This document shows positions 44,358 to 53,669 of a stretch of 64,000 nucleotides of DNA, one piece after another. This DNA is from Maledivibacter halophilus (lineage in GTDB: Bacteria > Bacillota > Clostridia > Peptostreptococcales > Caminicellaceae). Location: contig NZ_FUZT01000001.1 of NCBI RefSeq assembly GCF_900167445.1, positions 701,203 to 765,202 of the forward strand, in the 5' to 3' direction. Below the pieces are notes generated by a model. That model was not told the origin of the DNA, ran no database searches, and saw only the letters and a list, made by a program, of their open reading frames with translations. Each line of letters begins with the position of its first letter. Positions within the stretch are counted from its first letter, which is position 1. The position numbers were made by a program, and so were the translations under genes.

Positions 44358-45926
44358 ATGAACGGGAAAAAAGAAAGTATAAGTTGGATTGATAGAATAG
44401 ATAAGCTTATTGTATTTTCTACATTAGGTGTATTGGCAATATTTTTTACATGGGCCTTTACTAATACAGATCAAATGGGAAATGCAATGAATAAAGTATT
44501 TGTATTTGCTACACAAAGCTTTGGTTGGTTTTATTTGCTTATGGGCTTCTTATTTGTGGTTTTTGCCATATGGCTAGCTTTCGGGCCCTTTGGAAATGTT
44601 AAATTAGGTAAAGAAGATGAAAAGCCAAGATATTCTTTTTTTTCATGGTTTTCTATGATAATTGCTTGTGGATATGGTGTTGGACTAGTATATTGGTGTG
44701 TTGCTGAGCCCTTAAGCATTTTTCAAAATCCACCCTTTGGACTGGATACAGGTACTGCTGAGGCTGCTGAGATATCATTGGCATATTCGTTTTTCCATTG
44801 GGGTTGGACACCTTGGGCAATATATATGGCAATTGCAGCACCGGCAGGATATTTTATATTTAAAAAGGGAGAACCACCTAAATTTTCTACCTGCTTGAGA
44901 CCTCTATTTGGAGATAGGGTAGATGGGACAGGATTTAAATTTTTAGATGTATTTTTAGTTATAGGTGTAATTGGTGGAGTTACAACAGCCACTGGGTTAG
45001 GAATCATGCAATTAGCCGGCGGATTAAATAGAATTTTTGGTATTCCCGAGACTAAATTTGTTTATTTAATTATTGCAATAGTTTGGGCTTCAATATTTAC
45101 AGCCAGTGCTGTTAGTGGAATAGATAAGGGGATCAAAATATTAAGTAATATAAATATACCATTATGTATAGTTATATGTATAATTGTTTTTATATTAGGA
45201 CCAACAGCATTTATATGTAATATGACATCTGGTTCCTTTGGTACCATGTTGTCGGAATTTTTCAAAATGAGCTTCTGGACTGATCCCATTGATAAGGGAG
45301 GATTTCCCCAAAATTGGACTATATTTTATTGGGCGTGGTGGATAGCTTCTGCCCCATCAACAGGGTTGTTTGTTGCTGCTGTTTCTAGAGGTAGAACATT
45401 AAAAGAAATTGTTCTTGTTCATATGGGATTTGCGCCAGTTGCAACATGGCTATGGTATGGAACATTCGGTGGAACAGCTTTCCATTTTGAATTGATGGAA
45501 AATGCGGGCTTGATCGAATCAATGAACTTAAATGGTACTGGAAGTACAGTATTCACTTTACTGGAAATGTTACCATTAGGTAGAGTATTATCAATTGCAT
45601 TTCTGTTATTGGTGATAATATTTTTGGCAACTACTGTTGATTCATACTCTTATGTTTGTGCACAGGTTTCTACCTTGAAAGAACACAATCCCCATATTCC
45701 TCCAAAGGGAATTAGAGCTTTATGGGCTTGCTGTATTGCGGCTTTAGCAGTTACCCTTGTTATGGTTGGTAAAGGAATTTCTGGTTTGCAATTATCCTCT
45801 ATTTGTGCTTCTACAGCTATAATGTTTATAATGGCTGCAATGATAATATCTATGATAAAGGATCTTTATAGTGAAAAACGAAAAAAGGAAAGAAGCAAAA
45901 AATTATATACAAATTATAATGAATAA
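44358..45926 (+). CDS. BCCT-family betaine/carnitine/choline transporter 1
   Basis: 522 residues, twelve membrane helices. The substrate region FSMIIACGYGVGLVYWCVAEP is given in parts: IIACGYGVGLVYWCVAEP. The signature FYWAWWIASAPSTGLFVAAV followed by SRGRTLKE is the BCCT consensus. The Trp-rich aromatic box for quaternary ammonium is kept. It is the last gene of the first sigma-54 unit, 51 nt after MttB copy 2. Uptake may be sodium- or proton-coupled or by exchange. Confidence 0.92.
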   Translation: MNGKKESISWIDRIDKLIVFSTLGVLAIFFTWAFTNTDQMGNAMNKVFVFATQSFGWFYLLMGFLFVVFAIWLAFGPFGNVKLGKEDEKPRYSFFSWFSMIIACGYGVGLVYWCVAEPLSIFQNPPFGLDTGTAEAAEISLAYSFFHWGWTPWAIYMAIAAPAGYFIFKKGEPPKFSTCLRPLFGDRVDGTGFKFLDVFLVIGVIGGVTTATGLGIMQLAGGLNRIFGIPETKFVYLIIAIVWASIFTASAVSGIDKGIKILSNINIPLCIVICIIVFILGPTAFICNMTSGSFGTMLSEFFKMSFWTDPIDKGGFPQNWTIFYWAWWIASAPSTGLFVAAVSRGRTLKEIVLVHMGFAPVATWLWYGTFGGTAFHFELMENAGLIESMNLNGTGSTVFTLLEMLPLGRVLSIAFLLLVIIFLATTVDSYSYVCAQVSTLKEHNPHIPPKGIRALWACCIAALAVTLVMVGKGISGLQLSSICASTAIMFIMAAMIISMIKDLYSEKRKKERSKKLYTNYNE

Positions 45927-45957
45927 AAAATCTTGCTTGCAAGGTTTTTTATTTAGC
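45926..45957 (+). terminator. Terminator of the first sigma-54 unit
   Basis: AAAAAATCTTGCTTGCAAGG followed by TTTTTTATTT; the short stem with A and T flanks is typical. Confidence 0.7.
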
Positions 45958-46054
45958 ACATATTGTTAAAAAACAACAAAATTATAATTATCTAATACAT
46001 CTATCTAAAGATAAAAGAAATTAATTACATCTAGATCAAAACAAGTACAAAACT

Positions 46055-46088
46055 AGTAAAAAAAATTTGCATGAAAAAATTTTTTACA
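46055..46088 (+). promoter_or_regulatory. 34-bp palindromic activator site of the second sigma-54 unit
   Basis: Arms AGTAAAAAAAATTTGC and GAAAAAATTTTTTACA match at 12 of 16 positions. It aligns in reverse orientation with the site at 39622. The centre is about 225 bp before the -24 element at 46296. The rest of the gap from 45957 to 46290 holds nothing else I can identify. Confidence 0.6.
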
Positions 46089-46293
46089 ATTTTATTATAG
46101 AAAAGTATTTATAATAAAGACAGTAAGATTTTATTTTAAATGTAAAGAAATTTTTAAATAATTTAATATAAATTGTAATATTTTTTTATAATATTATCGT
46201 TTGCAATTTAACAATATTAATTGTTATATGACATATGTATTGGAATTACTATATTTCCAAGAAAGATATCAAATGTATATTCTGCTTAAAAAA

Positions 46294-46310
46294 TTGGCAT
46301 GAGTGTTGCA
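46294..46310 (+). promoter_or_regulatory. Sigma-54 promoter of the racemase/BCCT2/MttB3 unit
   Basis: TTGGCATGAGTGTTGCA: GG at 46296-46297, ten bases, GC at 46308-46309. It is the closest of the three promoters to the sigma-54 consensus. Confidence 0.88.
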
Positions 46311-46353
46311 ATATAAAATTATAGAATTTTAAATATTACAAATAAAGAATTTG

Positions 46354-46384
46354 CTTAGTTAATTATGCAATTTTCTCAACTAAA
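46354..46384. repeat. Palindromic repeat, family 1, single end (copy D)
   Basis: AATTATGCAATTTTCTCAAC matches the right end of copies B and E. It lies in the leader between the sigma-54 promoter and the start at 46434. Confidence 0.55.
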
Positions 46385-46433
46385 AAATCCAATAAATTTC
46401 AAATTAAAAATATATAACTAAGGGGGAGTTTTT

Positions 46434-47222
46434 GTGTTTTGTTGTAATCGTGATTATGAAATTAATCACATTAAAACCAGAAAAAATCATACATGCTATG
46501 GAATGGGGCTAGGAATTATAGTTCTTGATGATGCTTATCCAGGTTTTCCAGGGGATCTGCGGAATGCCAGCGGATTTGGATACCCTATCCAGTATGAGAT
46601 AGCAAAGGGGGTGGATAATTATACTTTAGTTTGGGAAGAAGACAAAAGTCCATGTCGTGAACCTATTTTAAGAGCTGCTAAAAAATTAGAAAGCATGGGC
46701 TGCAGAGCTATTGCGGCAGAATGCGGTTATTTTGCTTATTTTCAAAAAGATGTTGCTGGATATATAAATGTTCCGGCATTTATGTCTAGTTTACTTCAAG
46801 TTCCATTTATTCAACAGGTTATAGGACCTAAAAATTCTGTGGGTATCGTTTGTGCACAAAAAAGATTTTTAACAAAAACACATTTAACTAATGTTGGTAT
46901 TGATTTAAATAGCAATTATCATATAGCAGGTGCACAGGATGAATATGGTTGTCCTCAATTTGATAATTTATGGGATCATGAAAAAAGACCAGAGATACCT
47001 GAAAGCTATTATAATGAATCGGAAAAAGATATGATAAGAATTTGCAAGGAATTTACTGAAAAAAATCCCGATATTAAGGCTATAATGCTGGAATGTACAG
47101 GTATGCAACCCTTTGCAAGGGCTATACAAAGAGAAATTGATATGCCTGTTTTCAGCTGGGGGACTTTATTGGATTACGCTTATTCAGTTGTGGTACATAG
47201 AGACTATTATGGACATGTATAA
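46434..47222 (+). CDS. Aspartate/glutamate/hydantoin racemase family protein
   Basis: 262 residues. GLGIIVLDDAYPGFPGDLRN opens the domain; the two active-site Cys lie in AAECGYFAYFQKD (near residue 98) and MLECTGMQPF (near residue 223), as in cofactor-free two-Cys racemases. Relatives racemise aspartate, glutamate or hydantoins, or decarboxylate malonates. GTG start with a GGGGGAG ribosome site. It leads the second sigma-54 unit with BCCT 2 and MttB 3, so its substrate is probably the carboxylate imported or left after demethylation. Confidence 0.8.
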   Translation: MFCCNRDYEINHIKTRKNHTCYGMGLGIIVLDDAYPGFPGDLRNASGFGYPIQYEIAKGVDNYTLVWEEDKSPCREPILRAAKKLESMGCRAIAAECGYFAYFQKDVAGYINVPAFMSSLLQVPFIQQVIGPKNSVGIVCAQKRFLTKTHLTNVGIDLNSNYHIAGAQDEYGCPQFDNLWDHEKRPEIPESYYNESEKDMIRICKEFTEKNPDIKAIMLECTGMQPFARAIQREIDMPVFSWGTLLDYAYSVVVHRDYYGHV

Positions 47223-47230
47223 AAGAAAAA

Positions 47231-47253
47231 CGGTAATGTCGTTATCATTACCG
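47231..47253 (+). terminator. Intercistronic hairpin
   Basis: CGGTAATG (47231-47238) pairs with CATTACCG (47246-47253). No T run follows. It may attenuate or stabilise the message between the racemase-like gene and BCCT 2. Confidence 0.45.
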
Positions 47254-47372
47254 AAGAATTAAGAAAAATATATAAAATTGTTACAATTATATGAATAACT
47301 AGAGTATAAATTTTTCACAAAAAAATGTCAATATGAAATTTAGAAATAAAAGACAATTTAGGAGGAAATTTA

Positions 47373-48944
47373 ATGGAAGAAAAAAGTATTATAAAGAAAT
47401 TTAGACTTGGACCAGCAGCTTTTCCTATAATAATTTTTGGAATCTTAATTGTTTTAGGTTTTATGAATTCTGAAGCATTTGTAAAAATATTATGGAATGT
47501 ATTTGAATGGCTTATGATTAATATTGGATGGGCAGTAAGTTTAGGTTGTCTAGCCTTTGTTATTTTCCTATTAGTTCTTTGTATTCATCCTGTTGGAAAA
47601 ATTAAATTCGGAGGTCCAAATGCTAAACCTAAATACAGCACATGGAACTGGTGGGCTATATCTTTATGTGCTGGTATAGGTACAGGAATAGTTTTTTGGG
47701 GAGCAGTAGAACCTTTACAACATTCATTTCAACCAGCAGGAGGGATGAATTTAGAACCTGGAAGTTTAGAAGCCATAATTTGGGCTATGCGAACTTCGTT
47801 TTTGCATTGGACATTGACTCCATATGCAATATATGTGACTGCTGGAGTAGCAATAGGTTATGCTTATTATAATTTGGGGAAACCATATGCTGTAAGTTCA
47901 GGTCTTGTACCTCTATTTGGGAAAAAGGTATTAGGTAAAAAAGCAATAGATATTATTGATGGTTTCACATTATTTGCTATTACCGGTGGTGTGGCAGGGT
48001 CTTTAGGCTATGGTTTATTACAAATTGGTAGCGGTTTAGATTTTGTATTTAATATTCAGCCAGGGCCAATAGTATGGGTTTTAACTGCAACAATAATTAT
48101 AATAACGTATATTATTTCAAGTGCAACGGGTTTAGATAGAGGAATAAAATGGCTGAGTGATAAAAACGCCTGGATATTTGTTGGGTTATTAGTATTTACT
48201 GTTGTTTTAGGTCCGACTGCCTTTATTTTTAACTTGACTACCCAATCTATAGGTTCATTTATTACAAATTTTGTTGAAGCTATGACCTTTACAGATCCTT
48301 TACCAGGAGGTGATTTGTGGCCCCAATGGTGGGATATGTACTGGTTTGTTGATTGGTTGTCCTTTGGACCCATTTTGGGATTATTTCTTATAAAATTATG
48401 TTATGGACGTACAATAAGAGAATTTATAGTAGTTAATTTGTTACTTCCTTCATTATTTGGGGTAATATGGTTTGGAGCGTTTGGAGGATTGGCTCTTGAT
48501 TTACAATTAGTACATGGGGTTGACTTGTTATCGTTTATGAATGAACATGGTCAAGAAAGTTTGATGCTTAAGATATTTGAATATTTACCTTTAGTTAATA
48601 TAATTAGACCTATTATGATAATTACTATCTGTTTATCTTTTGTTACACTTGCAGATTCAATGACATCAACGGTATCTTTAATGTCTTTAAAAGATAATAA
48701 GAATATAAATGAAGCTCCCATTGGAGTTAAGTTGTTTTGGGGTCTATTAATGGGTATTACATCAATCATATTTGTTCTAAATGGTGGCTTAGAAGGTGTA
48801 AAGGTTGTCAAAACAATAGCAGGATTTCCAATATTATTCATAGAAGCTGCAATGATGTTCGGATTCATCAAGTATATGTATAAAAATGGTAAAAAGGAAT
48901 TGATTCAATATGAAGAATCTAATTTAAATGTAACAGAAAAATAG
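47373..48944 (+). CDS. BCCT-family transporter 2
   Basis: 523 residues, twelve helices. ISLCAGIGTGIVFWGAVEPL near residue 95 is closer to the usual glycine-rich BCCT motif than the same site in transporter 1. The signature appears as MYWFVDWLSFGPILGLFLIK, followed by LCYGRTIRE, slightly off consensus. ATG with AGGAGG. It lies 22 nt before MttB 3, so the pair is co-transcribed. Confidence 0.91.
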   Translation: MEEKSIIKKFRLGPAAFPIIIFGILIVLGFMNSEAFVKILWNVFEWLMINIGWAVSLGCLAFVIFLLVLCIHPVGKIKFGGPNAKPKYSTWNWWAISLCAGIGTGIVFWGAVEPLQHSFQPAGGMNLEPGSLEAIIWAMRTSFLHWTLTPYAIYVTAGVAIGYAYYNLGKPYAVSSGLVPLFGKKVLGKKAIDIIDGFTLFAITGGVAGSLGYGLLQIGSGLDFVFNIQPGPIVWVLTATIIIITYIISSATGLDRGIKWLSDKNAWIFVGLLVFTVVLGPTAFIFNLTTQSIGSFITNFVEAMTFTDPLPGGDLWPQWWDMYWFVDWLSFGPILGLFLIKLCYGRTIREFIVVNLLLPSLFGVIWFGAFGGLALDLQLVHGVDLLSFMNEHGQESLMLKIFEYLPLVNIIRPIMIITICLSFVTLADSMTSTVSLMSLKDNKNINEAPIGVKLFWGLLMGITSIIFVLNGGLEGVKVVKTIAGFPILFIEAAMMFGFIKYMYKNGKKELIQYEESNLNVTEK

Positions 48945-48966
48945 AATAATTGGAAGGAAAGATACT

Positions 48967-50355
48967 ATGAAAATAAAATGTGATTTTTTAGATAGAGCAG
49001 AAATTCAATCGATACATGAAGCTTCATTAGAAATATTATCTAAGGTTGGAGTGGTATTTAAACATAAAGATGCTATAAAAGTTTTTAAAAAACATGGAGC
49101 TAGGGTGGAAGGAAATAAGGTATATATAGATAAAAAATTATTTCAAACTGCTTTATCCAGTATACCAAAATCTTTTATATTAAAGGGGAGAACTTCAGAT
49201 AGGGATATTGAAATAGGTTTAAACAATACTGTTGTAGGAACAGCATCGGGTCCAGTATTTATAAGGGAAGGGAATTCAAGAAGGCTTACTACAGCTGAGG
49301 ATTTTAAAAATTTTACTAAGCTATGCGAGAGCAGTAGTGTAATAGAAGTTATGAATGGAAATATGACTGAGCCCCAGGATATTATTCCAGAAAAAAGAAA
49401 TAAATTTAGAATGGCTGCCAGTTTAAAATATTCAACTAAGCCTTTAATGGGATTTACTGTAGGAAAATCAGATGCACAGGATAGTATATATATGCTTCAA
49501 GAGTTTGTTGAATCTAGAGAAAAAAACTTAATAATGGGGATAATTAGTGTTATCTCACCTTTAACATATGATTTTGGAATGCTGGATGCTATGTTTGAGT
49601 ATATTAAAGAAAATCAGCCATTAATGTTTGCTTGTTGTTCGTTACCTGGAGCAACGTCTCCCGTTACGATTGCAGGAACTATTGCTGTAAATAATGCTGA
49701 AGTCTTAGCTGGTATAATATTAAGTCAATTGATAAAACCTGGCTTTCCAGTTATATATGGAAATACTACTCCTTCGTGTGATTTGAGGTATGTGTCTCCA
49801 GCAATAGGCTCAGCAGAAACAGCGTTGATTACTTTAGTTACAGCTTCTCTAGGAAAGTTTTATGGTATTCCAAGTAGATCCGGAGGCTCATTAACAGATT
49901 CAAAAATTCCTGATATCCAAGCTGGTATGGAGTCTACATTAACTATTCTTTCCCCAATTATGTCTGGAATCAGCTTTATTCTTCAGTCTTGTGGAATCCT
50001 CGAGTCTTTTAATGTATTGTGCTATGAAAAATTTGTTATTGATGAACAAAATATTGAGATCATAAAACGGTATTGTTCAGGTTTTGATATAAATAATGAT
50101 TTATTAGGTAAAAAAGCTATAGAGGGGATTGGTCCTGGAGGCCATTTCCTTCAGGAAATCCATACAATGAAATATTTTAAAAAAGAGCATTATATACCAC
50201 GTCTATCCTCAAAGGAAGGCTATGATATATGGGTAAATAATAAGTCAAAGGATATGGTTTTTAATGCAAAGCAAGAAGTTAATAAAAGATTAAAGGAATT
50301 TGAAGAAATTAAAATTACGAAAAGACAGGAAAAATTCATATCACAATATATGTAA
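48967..50355 (+). CDS. MttB-family methyltransferase 3, non-pyrrolysine
   Basis: 462 residues: CSLPGATSPVTIAGTIAVNN, YGNTTPSCDLRYVSPAIGSA and IGPGGHFLQEIHTM are family blocks. No in-frame TAG. Closest in design to copy 2. It closes the second sigma-54 unit. As with the other copies, no corrinoid protein, reductive activator or corrinoid:THF methyltransferase gene is in the window. Confidence 0.87.
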   Translation: MKIKCDFLDRAEIQSIHEASLEILSKVGVVFKHKDAIKVFKKHGARVEGNKVYIDKKLFQTALSSIPKSFILKGRTSDRDIEIGLNNTVVGTASGPVFIREGNSRRLTTAEDFKNFTKLCESSSVIEVMNGNMTEPQDIIPEKRNKFRMAASLKYSTKPLMGFTVGKSDAQDSIYMLQEFVESREKNLIMGIISVISPLTYDFGMLDAMFEYIKENQPLMFACCSLPGATSPVTIAGTIAVNNAEVLAGIILSQLIKPGFPVIYGNTTPSCDLRYVSPAIGSAETALITLVTASLGKFYGIPSRSGGSLTDSKIPDIQAGMESTLTILSPIMSGISFILQSCGILESFNVLCYEKFVIDEQNIEIIKRYCSGFDINNDLLGKKAIEGIGPGGHFLQEIHTMKYFKKEHYIPRLSSKEGYDIWVNNKSKDMVFNAKQEVNKRLKEFEEIKITKRQEKFISQYM

Positions 50356-50623
50356 ATCTATATTCTTCTATTTTTCCTTGTTAACTTATATAAAAATATA
50401 TTGAGATTCTATAAGCCATCGTGATACAATAAAATGTAAAGGATAAAACATAATCAATATGTTATGATATTAAATAAAATTTTTAGTTTTAAAATATAAT
50501 ATAAGGACTTTAATATTTCATTGGAATGATTCTTATAAACCTTTAGGAAAATATAAAAAGGCAGGTTTATGGGATTAATAGATAAAGAAGTATTAGAGTC
50601 CTTATATAAGAATTGGTACAATA

Positions 50624-50709
50624 AGTTAATTAAGTGGGTAAATTGCATAATTGCCTCTTGTAAAAACTAACTATTATATATATTATGCAATTTGCTCAAG
50701 CAAATTAAA
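50624..50709. repeat. Palindromic repeat, family 1, copy E
   Basis: Left TTAATTAAGTGGGTAAATTG with CATAAT, and right ATTATGCAATTTGCTCAAGC, are inverted over about 26 bp. The rest of the gap 50356-50624 holds only a 33-codon open frame (50569-50670) that runs into this repeat. Confidence 0.75.
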
Positions 50710-50726
50710 AAGTTGGGAGGTAAATT

Positions 50727-51578
50727 ATGTCTAGAATAATTAAAGGAAAACCAGTTGCTGATAAGATAACTGAAGAATTAATTGAGGAAGTAAAAGAGCT
50801 AAGGAATAAAAAAATATACCCTAAGCTTGCTATTGTAAGGGTTGGAGCTAGAGAAGATGATTTGGCCTATGAGAGAGGTGCTGTTTCCAGATGCAAGAAA
50901 ATTGGAATAGAACCTGAAGTTACACAGCTTCCTGTAGATATATCCCAAGAAGATTTTATTAAAGAATTAAGAAAACTAAATGAAGATAATAGTGTTCATG
51001 GTATATTGATCTTTAGGCCTCTTCCAAAGCATTTAGATGAAACGGTTATTAAATATGAAATCAATCCTGAAAAGGATATAGATTGTTTTAGTCCAGTGAA
51101 TGAAGGGAAATTATACGAAGGAGATGATTCAGGATTTCCTCCTTGTACACCTAAGGCGGTAATGGAAATATTGAAATTCTATGACGTAGAAATTAAAGGA
51201 AAAAATGCCACTATAATAGGTAGGTCTAATGTGGTTGGTAAGCCTGTGGCATTAATGCTTTTAAATGAAAATGCTACTATTAAAATATGTCATTCAAAGA
51301 CAAAGGATATTGCAAAGGCTACAAGGGAAGCTGATATTTTAGTTGCTGCTGTTGGTAGAGCCAATTTTGTAAAGGAAGATTTTGTAAAGGATGGATCTGT
51401 AGTAATTGATGTTGGGATTAATGTTATAGATGGAAAAGTTTGTGGAGATGTTGATTTTGATGAAGTGAAAAATAAGGCAGCCTTGATTACTCCAGTTCCA
51501 AGAGGGGTTGGTTCCGTTACCACTTCAATATTGGCCAAGCATCTTGTGAAGGCATGTAAAATGCAGAATAATATATAA
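50727..51578 (+). CDS. folD: Methylene-THF dehydrogenase / methenyl-THF cyclohydrolase
   Basis: 283 residues, bifunctional cytoplasmic enzyme interconverting methylene- and formyl-tetrahydrofolate. LAYERGAVSRCKKIG holds the catalytic Tyr and Lys; GILIFRPLPKHLDE, PCTPKAVMEIL and IIGRSNVVGKPVA are FolD hallmarks. GGGAGG precedes the ATG. With MttB genes upstream and a Mo oxidoreductase 37 nt downstream, it may serve oxidation of methyl groups as well as biosynthesis. Confidence 0.93.
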   Translation: MSRIIKGKPVADKITEELIEEVKELRNKKIYPKLAIVRVGAREDDLAYERGAVSRCKKIGIEPEVTQLPVDISQEDFIKELRKLNEDNSVHGILIFRPLPKHLDETVIKYEINPEKDIDCFSPVNEGKLYEGDDSGFPPCTPKAVMEILKFYDVEIKGKNATIIGRSNVVGKPVALMLLNENATIKICHSKTKDIAKATREADILVAAVGRANFVKEDFVKDGSVVIDVGINVIDGKVCGDVDFDEVKNKAALITPVPRGVGSVTTSILAKHLVKACKMQNNI

Positions 51579-51615
51579 TTTGTATATTATTTTGCTTTAA
51601 CAAAGGAGAATTATA

Positions 51616-53595
51616 ATGGCAGAAAAAAAGATAAGATTTTCATGCCCTCTTGACTGCTTCGATGCATGCTCGATGATAGCAACCATAAATGAGGGAAAAG
51701 TGGTAAAAATAGAAGGCGACAAATCTCATCCTCTTACCCAGGGCTTTGTATGTAAGAAGGGGAAAAAGCATTTAGAGAGATTATATCATCCAGATAGAAT
51801 ATTAAATCCTAAGAAAAAATATAAGGAAAAATGGATAGATATAAGTTATGATGAGGCGATAGATGAAATTAGTGAAAAATTTAAAAAAATAAAAGCTCAC
51901 TATGGATCAGAGGCTGTATTGCATTTTTATGACAGCGGTTATGGAGGTCTTAGTAAAACAGTAGATAAGATGTTTTTTAACTATTATGGTGGAGCAACTG
52001 TTCATACTGGCAGTCTATGCTGGGGAGCTGGGATTGAAGCCCAAAAACTTGATTTTGGTGATAATAAAAGTCATTCTCCAGAGGATTTAGTTAATTCAAA
52101 AACAATAATTATATGGGGGAGGAATCCTGCTGATACAAATATACATTTGGTGAAATATCTGACTAAAGCCAAGAAAAATGGTGGATATATATATCTTATT
52201 GATCCAATTAATACTAATACAACTAAAATAGCTTCGGAGCACATACATATAACCCCATCTACGGATGGAGCACTGGCTTTAGGAATTGCAAATTATATAA
52301 TTAATGAAAATTTAATTGATCAGGAGTTTATTAAGAACCATGTAAAGGGATATGAGGAGTATAGAGAATATGTTAAAGATTTTACATTAGATTATACTGA
52401 AAAAACTACAGGAATTGATAAAGAAAAAATTAAGGAACTTGCAGAAAATTACTCTAGGAATAAGCCATCGAGTATAATTATTGGTTACGGACTACAGAGG
52501 TATAAAAATGGTGGAAATAATATTAGGGCCATTGATGCCCTAGGAGCTTTAACTGGAAATATAGGAATTGCAGGTGGAGGAGTTAATTATTCTAATAAGC
52601 TTATTGATGAGTATATAGACGGAGAGGTTGAGAAAAGTAAGCATTACGTAAAGAATAGAAGAACATATTCTAAAACAAAATTGGCTGATTTTATTATGAA
52701 GGCCGGTAATCCACCTATTAAATGCTTATTCATTACTAAATCAAATCCTTTGGTTCAAGTTCCAAATATAAATAAGACTATAGAAGCCTTTAATAAGGTG
52801 GATTTTAAGGTTGTTATAGATATATTTATGACTGATACGGCTAAGTATGCAGATATAGTATTGCCTGCAACTAGTATTTTAGAGGAGGAGGATTTTATTT
52901 ATTCTTCTATGTTTTCTCCCTATCTTAATTATTCAGCCAGAGCAGTAAAACCTCTTAATGGAATTATTGGAGAATATGATCTTTTTAGAATATTGGCTAA
53001 GAAAATGGATATTAGAGAATATCCAGATATTGAAAGGGAAGAATTCTTTAAAAGAGCATTAAAACCAATAATGGAAAATTTTAAGGTGAGTTATGAATAT
53101 TTGAAGAATGAAATCTTCACAATAAGAGATAGGGATATCCCATGGAAGGATAAAAAATTTAATACTCCATCGGGTAAGTATGAGTTATATTCAGAGAGGG
53201 CTGAAAAACAAGGGATAAGTCCTATTCCTATATATATACAAACTGAGAATGAAAAGAAGGATTATAATTTGAGATTAATCACACCACATTTTAAGGATTC
53301 TCTTCATTCTCAACACTTTGCTTTTGAAGAAAATATACCAGTCGTATATGTAAATAGAAATACTTTGAAAAAGAATAATGTACATGTTAATGAAATAGTT
53401 AAAATAAAATCCAAATACGGAGCTTTAGAGGCAAAATTAGAAATCAGTTCAGATATTGGAGACGATATCATAATGATATATGAAGGCTGGTGGCATAAAA
53501 GTGGTTCTGTAAATTTTCTAACTCCTGATAGTATAAGTGATATAGGAGAACAAGCAGCATATTATGAATGTTTTTGTAAAATTGAAAGGGTATAG
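51616..53595 (+). CDS. Molybdopterin oxidoreductase, DMSO reductase superfamily, cytoplasmic
   Basis: 659 residues. N-terminal [4Fe-4S] motif CPLDCFDAC ... GFVCKKGK (C-x3-C-x3-C then a late C), Mo-bis-MGD domain with IIIWGRNPADTNIH, and the C-terminal cofactor domain with FNTPSGKYELYSE and LLTPDS-like FLTPDSISDIG. The likely Mo ligand is the Cys in TGSLCWGAGIEAQ near residue 135; there is no selenocysteine codon. No Tat signal, so it works inside the cell. No FeS or membrane subunit adjoins. Reaction unknown; formate oxidation is suggested by folD next door, but not by a clear family match. Confidence 0.85.
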   Translation: MAEKKIRFSCPLDCFDACSMIATINEGKVVKIEGDKSHPLTQGFVCKKGKKHLERLYHPDRILNPKKKYKEKWIDISYDEAIDEISEKFKKIKAHYGSEAVLHFYDSGYGGLSKTVDKMFFNYYGGATVHTGSLCWGAGIEAQKLDFGDNKSHSPEDLVNSKTIIIWGRNPADTNIHLVKYLTKAKKNGGYIYLIDPINTNTTKIASEHIHITPSTDGALALGIANYIINENLIDQEFIKNHVKGYEEYREYVKDFTLDYTEKTTGIDKEKIKELAENYSRNKPSSIIIGYGLQRYKNGGNNIRAIDALGALTGNIGIAGGGVNYSNKLIDEYIDGEVEKSKHYVKNRRTYSKTKLADFIMKAGNPPIKCLFITKSNPLVQVPNINKTIEAFNKVDFKVVIDIFMTDTAKYADIVLPATSILEEEDFIYSSMFSPYLNYSARAVKPLNGIIGEYDLFRILAKKMDIREYPDIEREEFFKRALKPIMENFKVSYEYLKNEIFTIRDRDIPWKDKKFNTPSGKYELYSERAEKQGISPIPIYIQTENEKKDYNLRLITPHFKDSLHSQHFAFEENIPVVYVNRNTLKKNNVHVNEIVKIKSKYGALEAKLEISSDIGDDIIMIYEGWWHKSGSVNFLTPDSISDIGEQAAYYECFCKIERV

Positions 53596-53669
53596 TTTTG
53601 ATATCAATATATTGCTTGGAAAGTTTGATTTACGGTGTACCCACTAAGAATCCTTACTTAATTATTAAC

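Noticed and set aside
41439..50355. Pyrrolysine-containing trimethylamine methyltransferases
   Set aside because: All three genes are full length with no in-frame TAG, so they belong to the non-pyrrolysine group.
50454..50648. 64-codon open frame on the minus strand
   Set aside because: AT-rich chance frame, no ribosome site, overlaps a repeat.
50569..50670. 33-codon open frame on the plus strand
   Set aside because: Its second half is repeat copy E and the ribosome site is poor; at best it is a gene stump.
51616..53595. Selenocysteine formate dehydrogenase
   Set aside because: No in-frame TGA; the candidate Mo ligand is Cys, and the typical FdhF context is absent.
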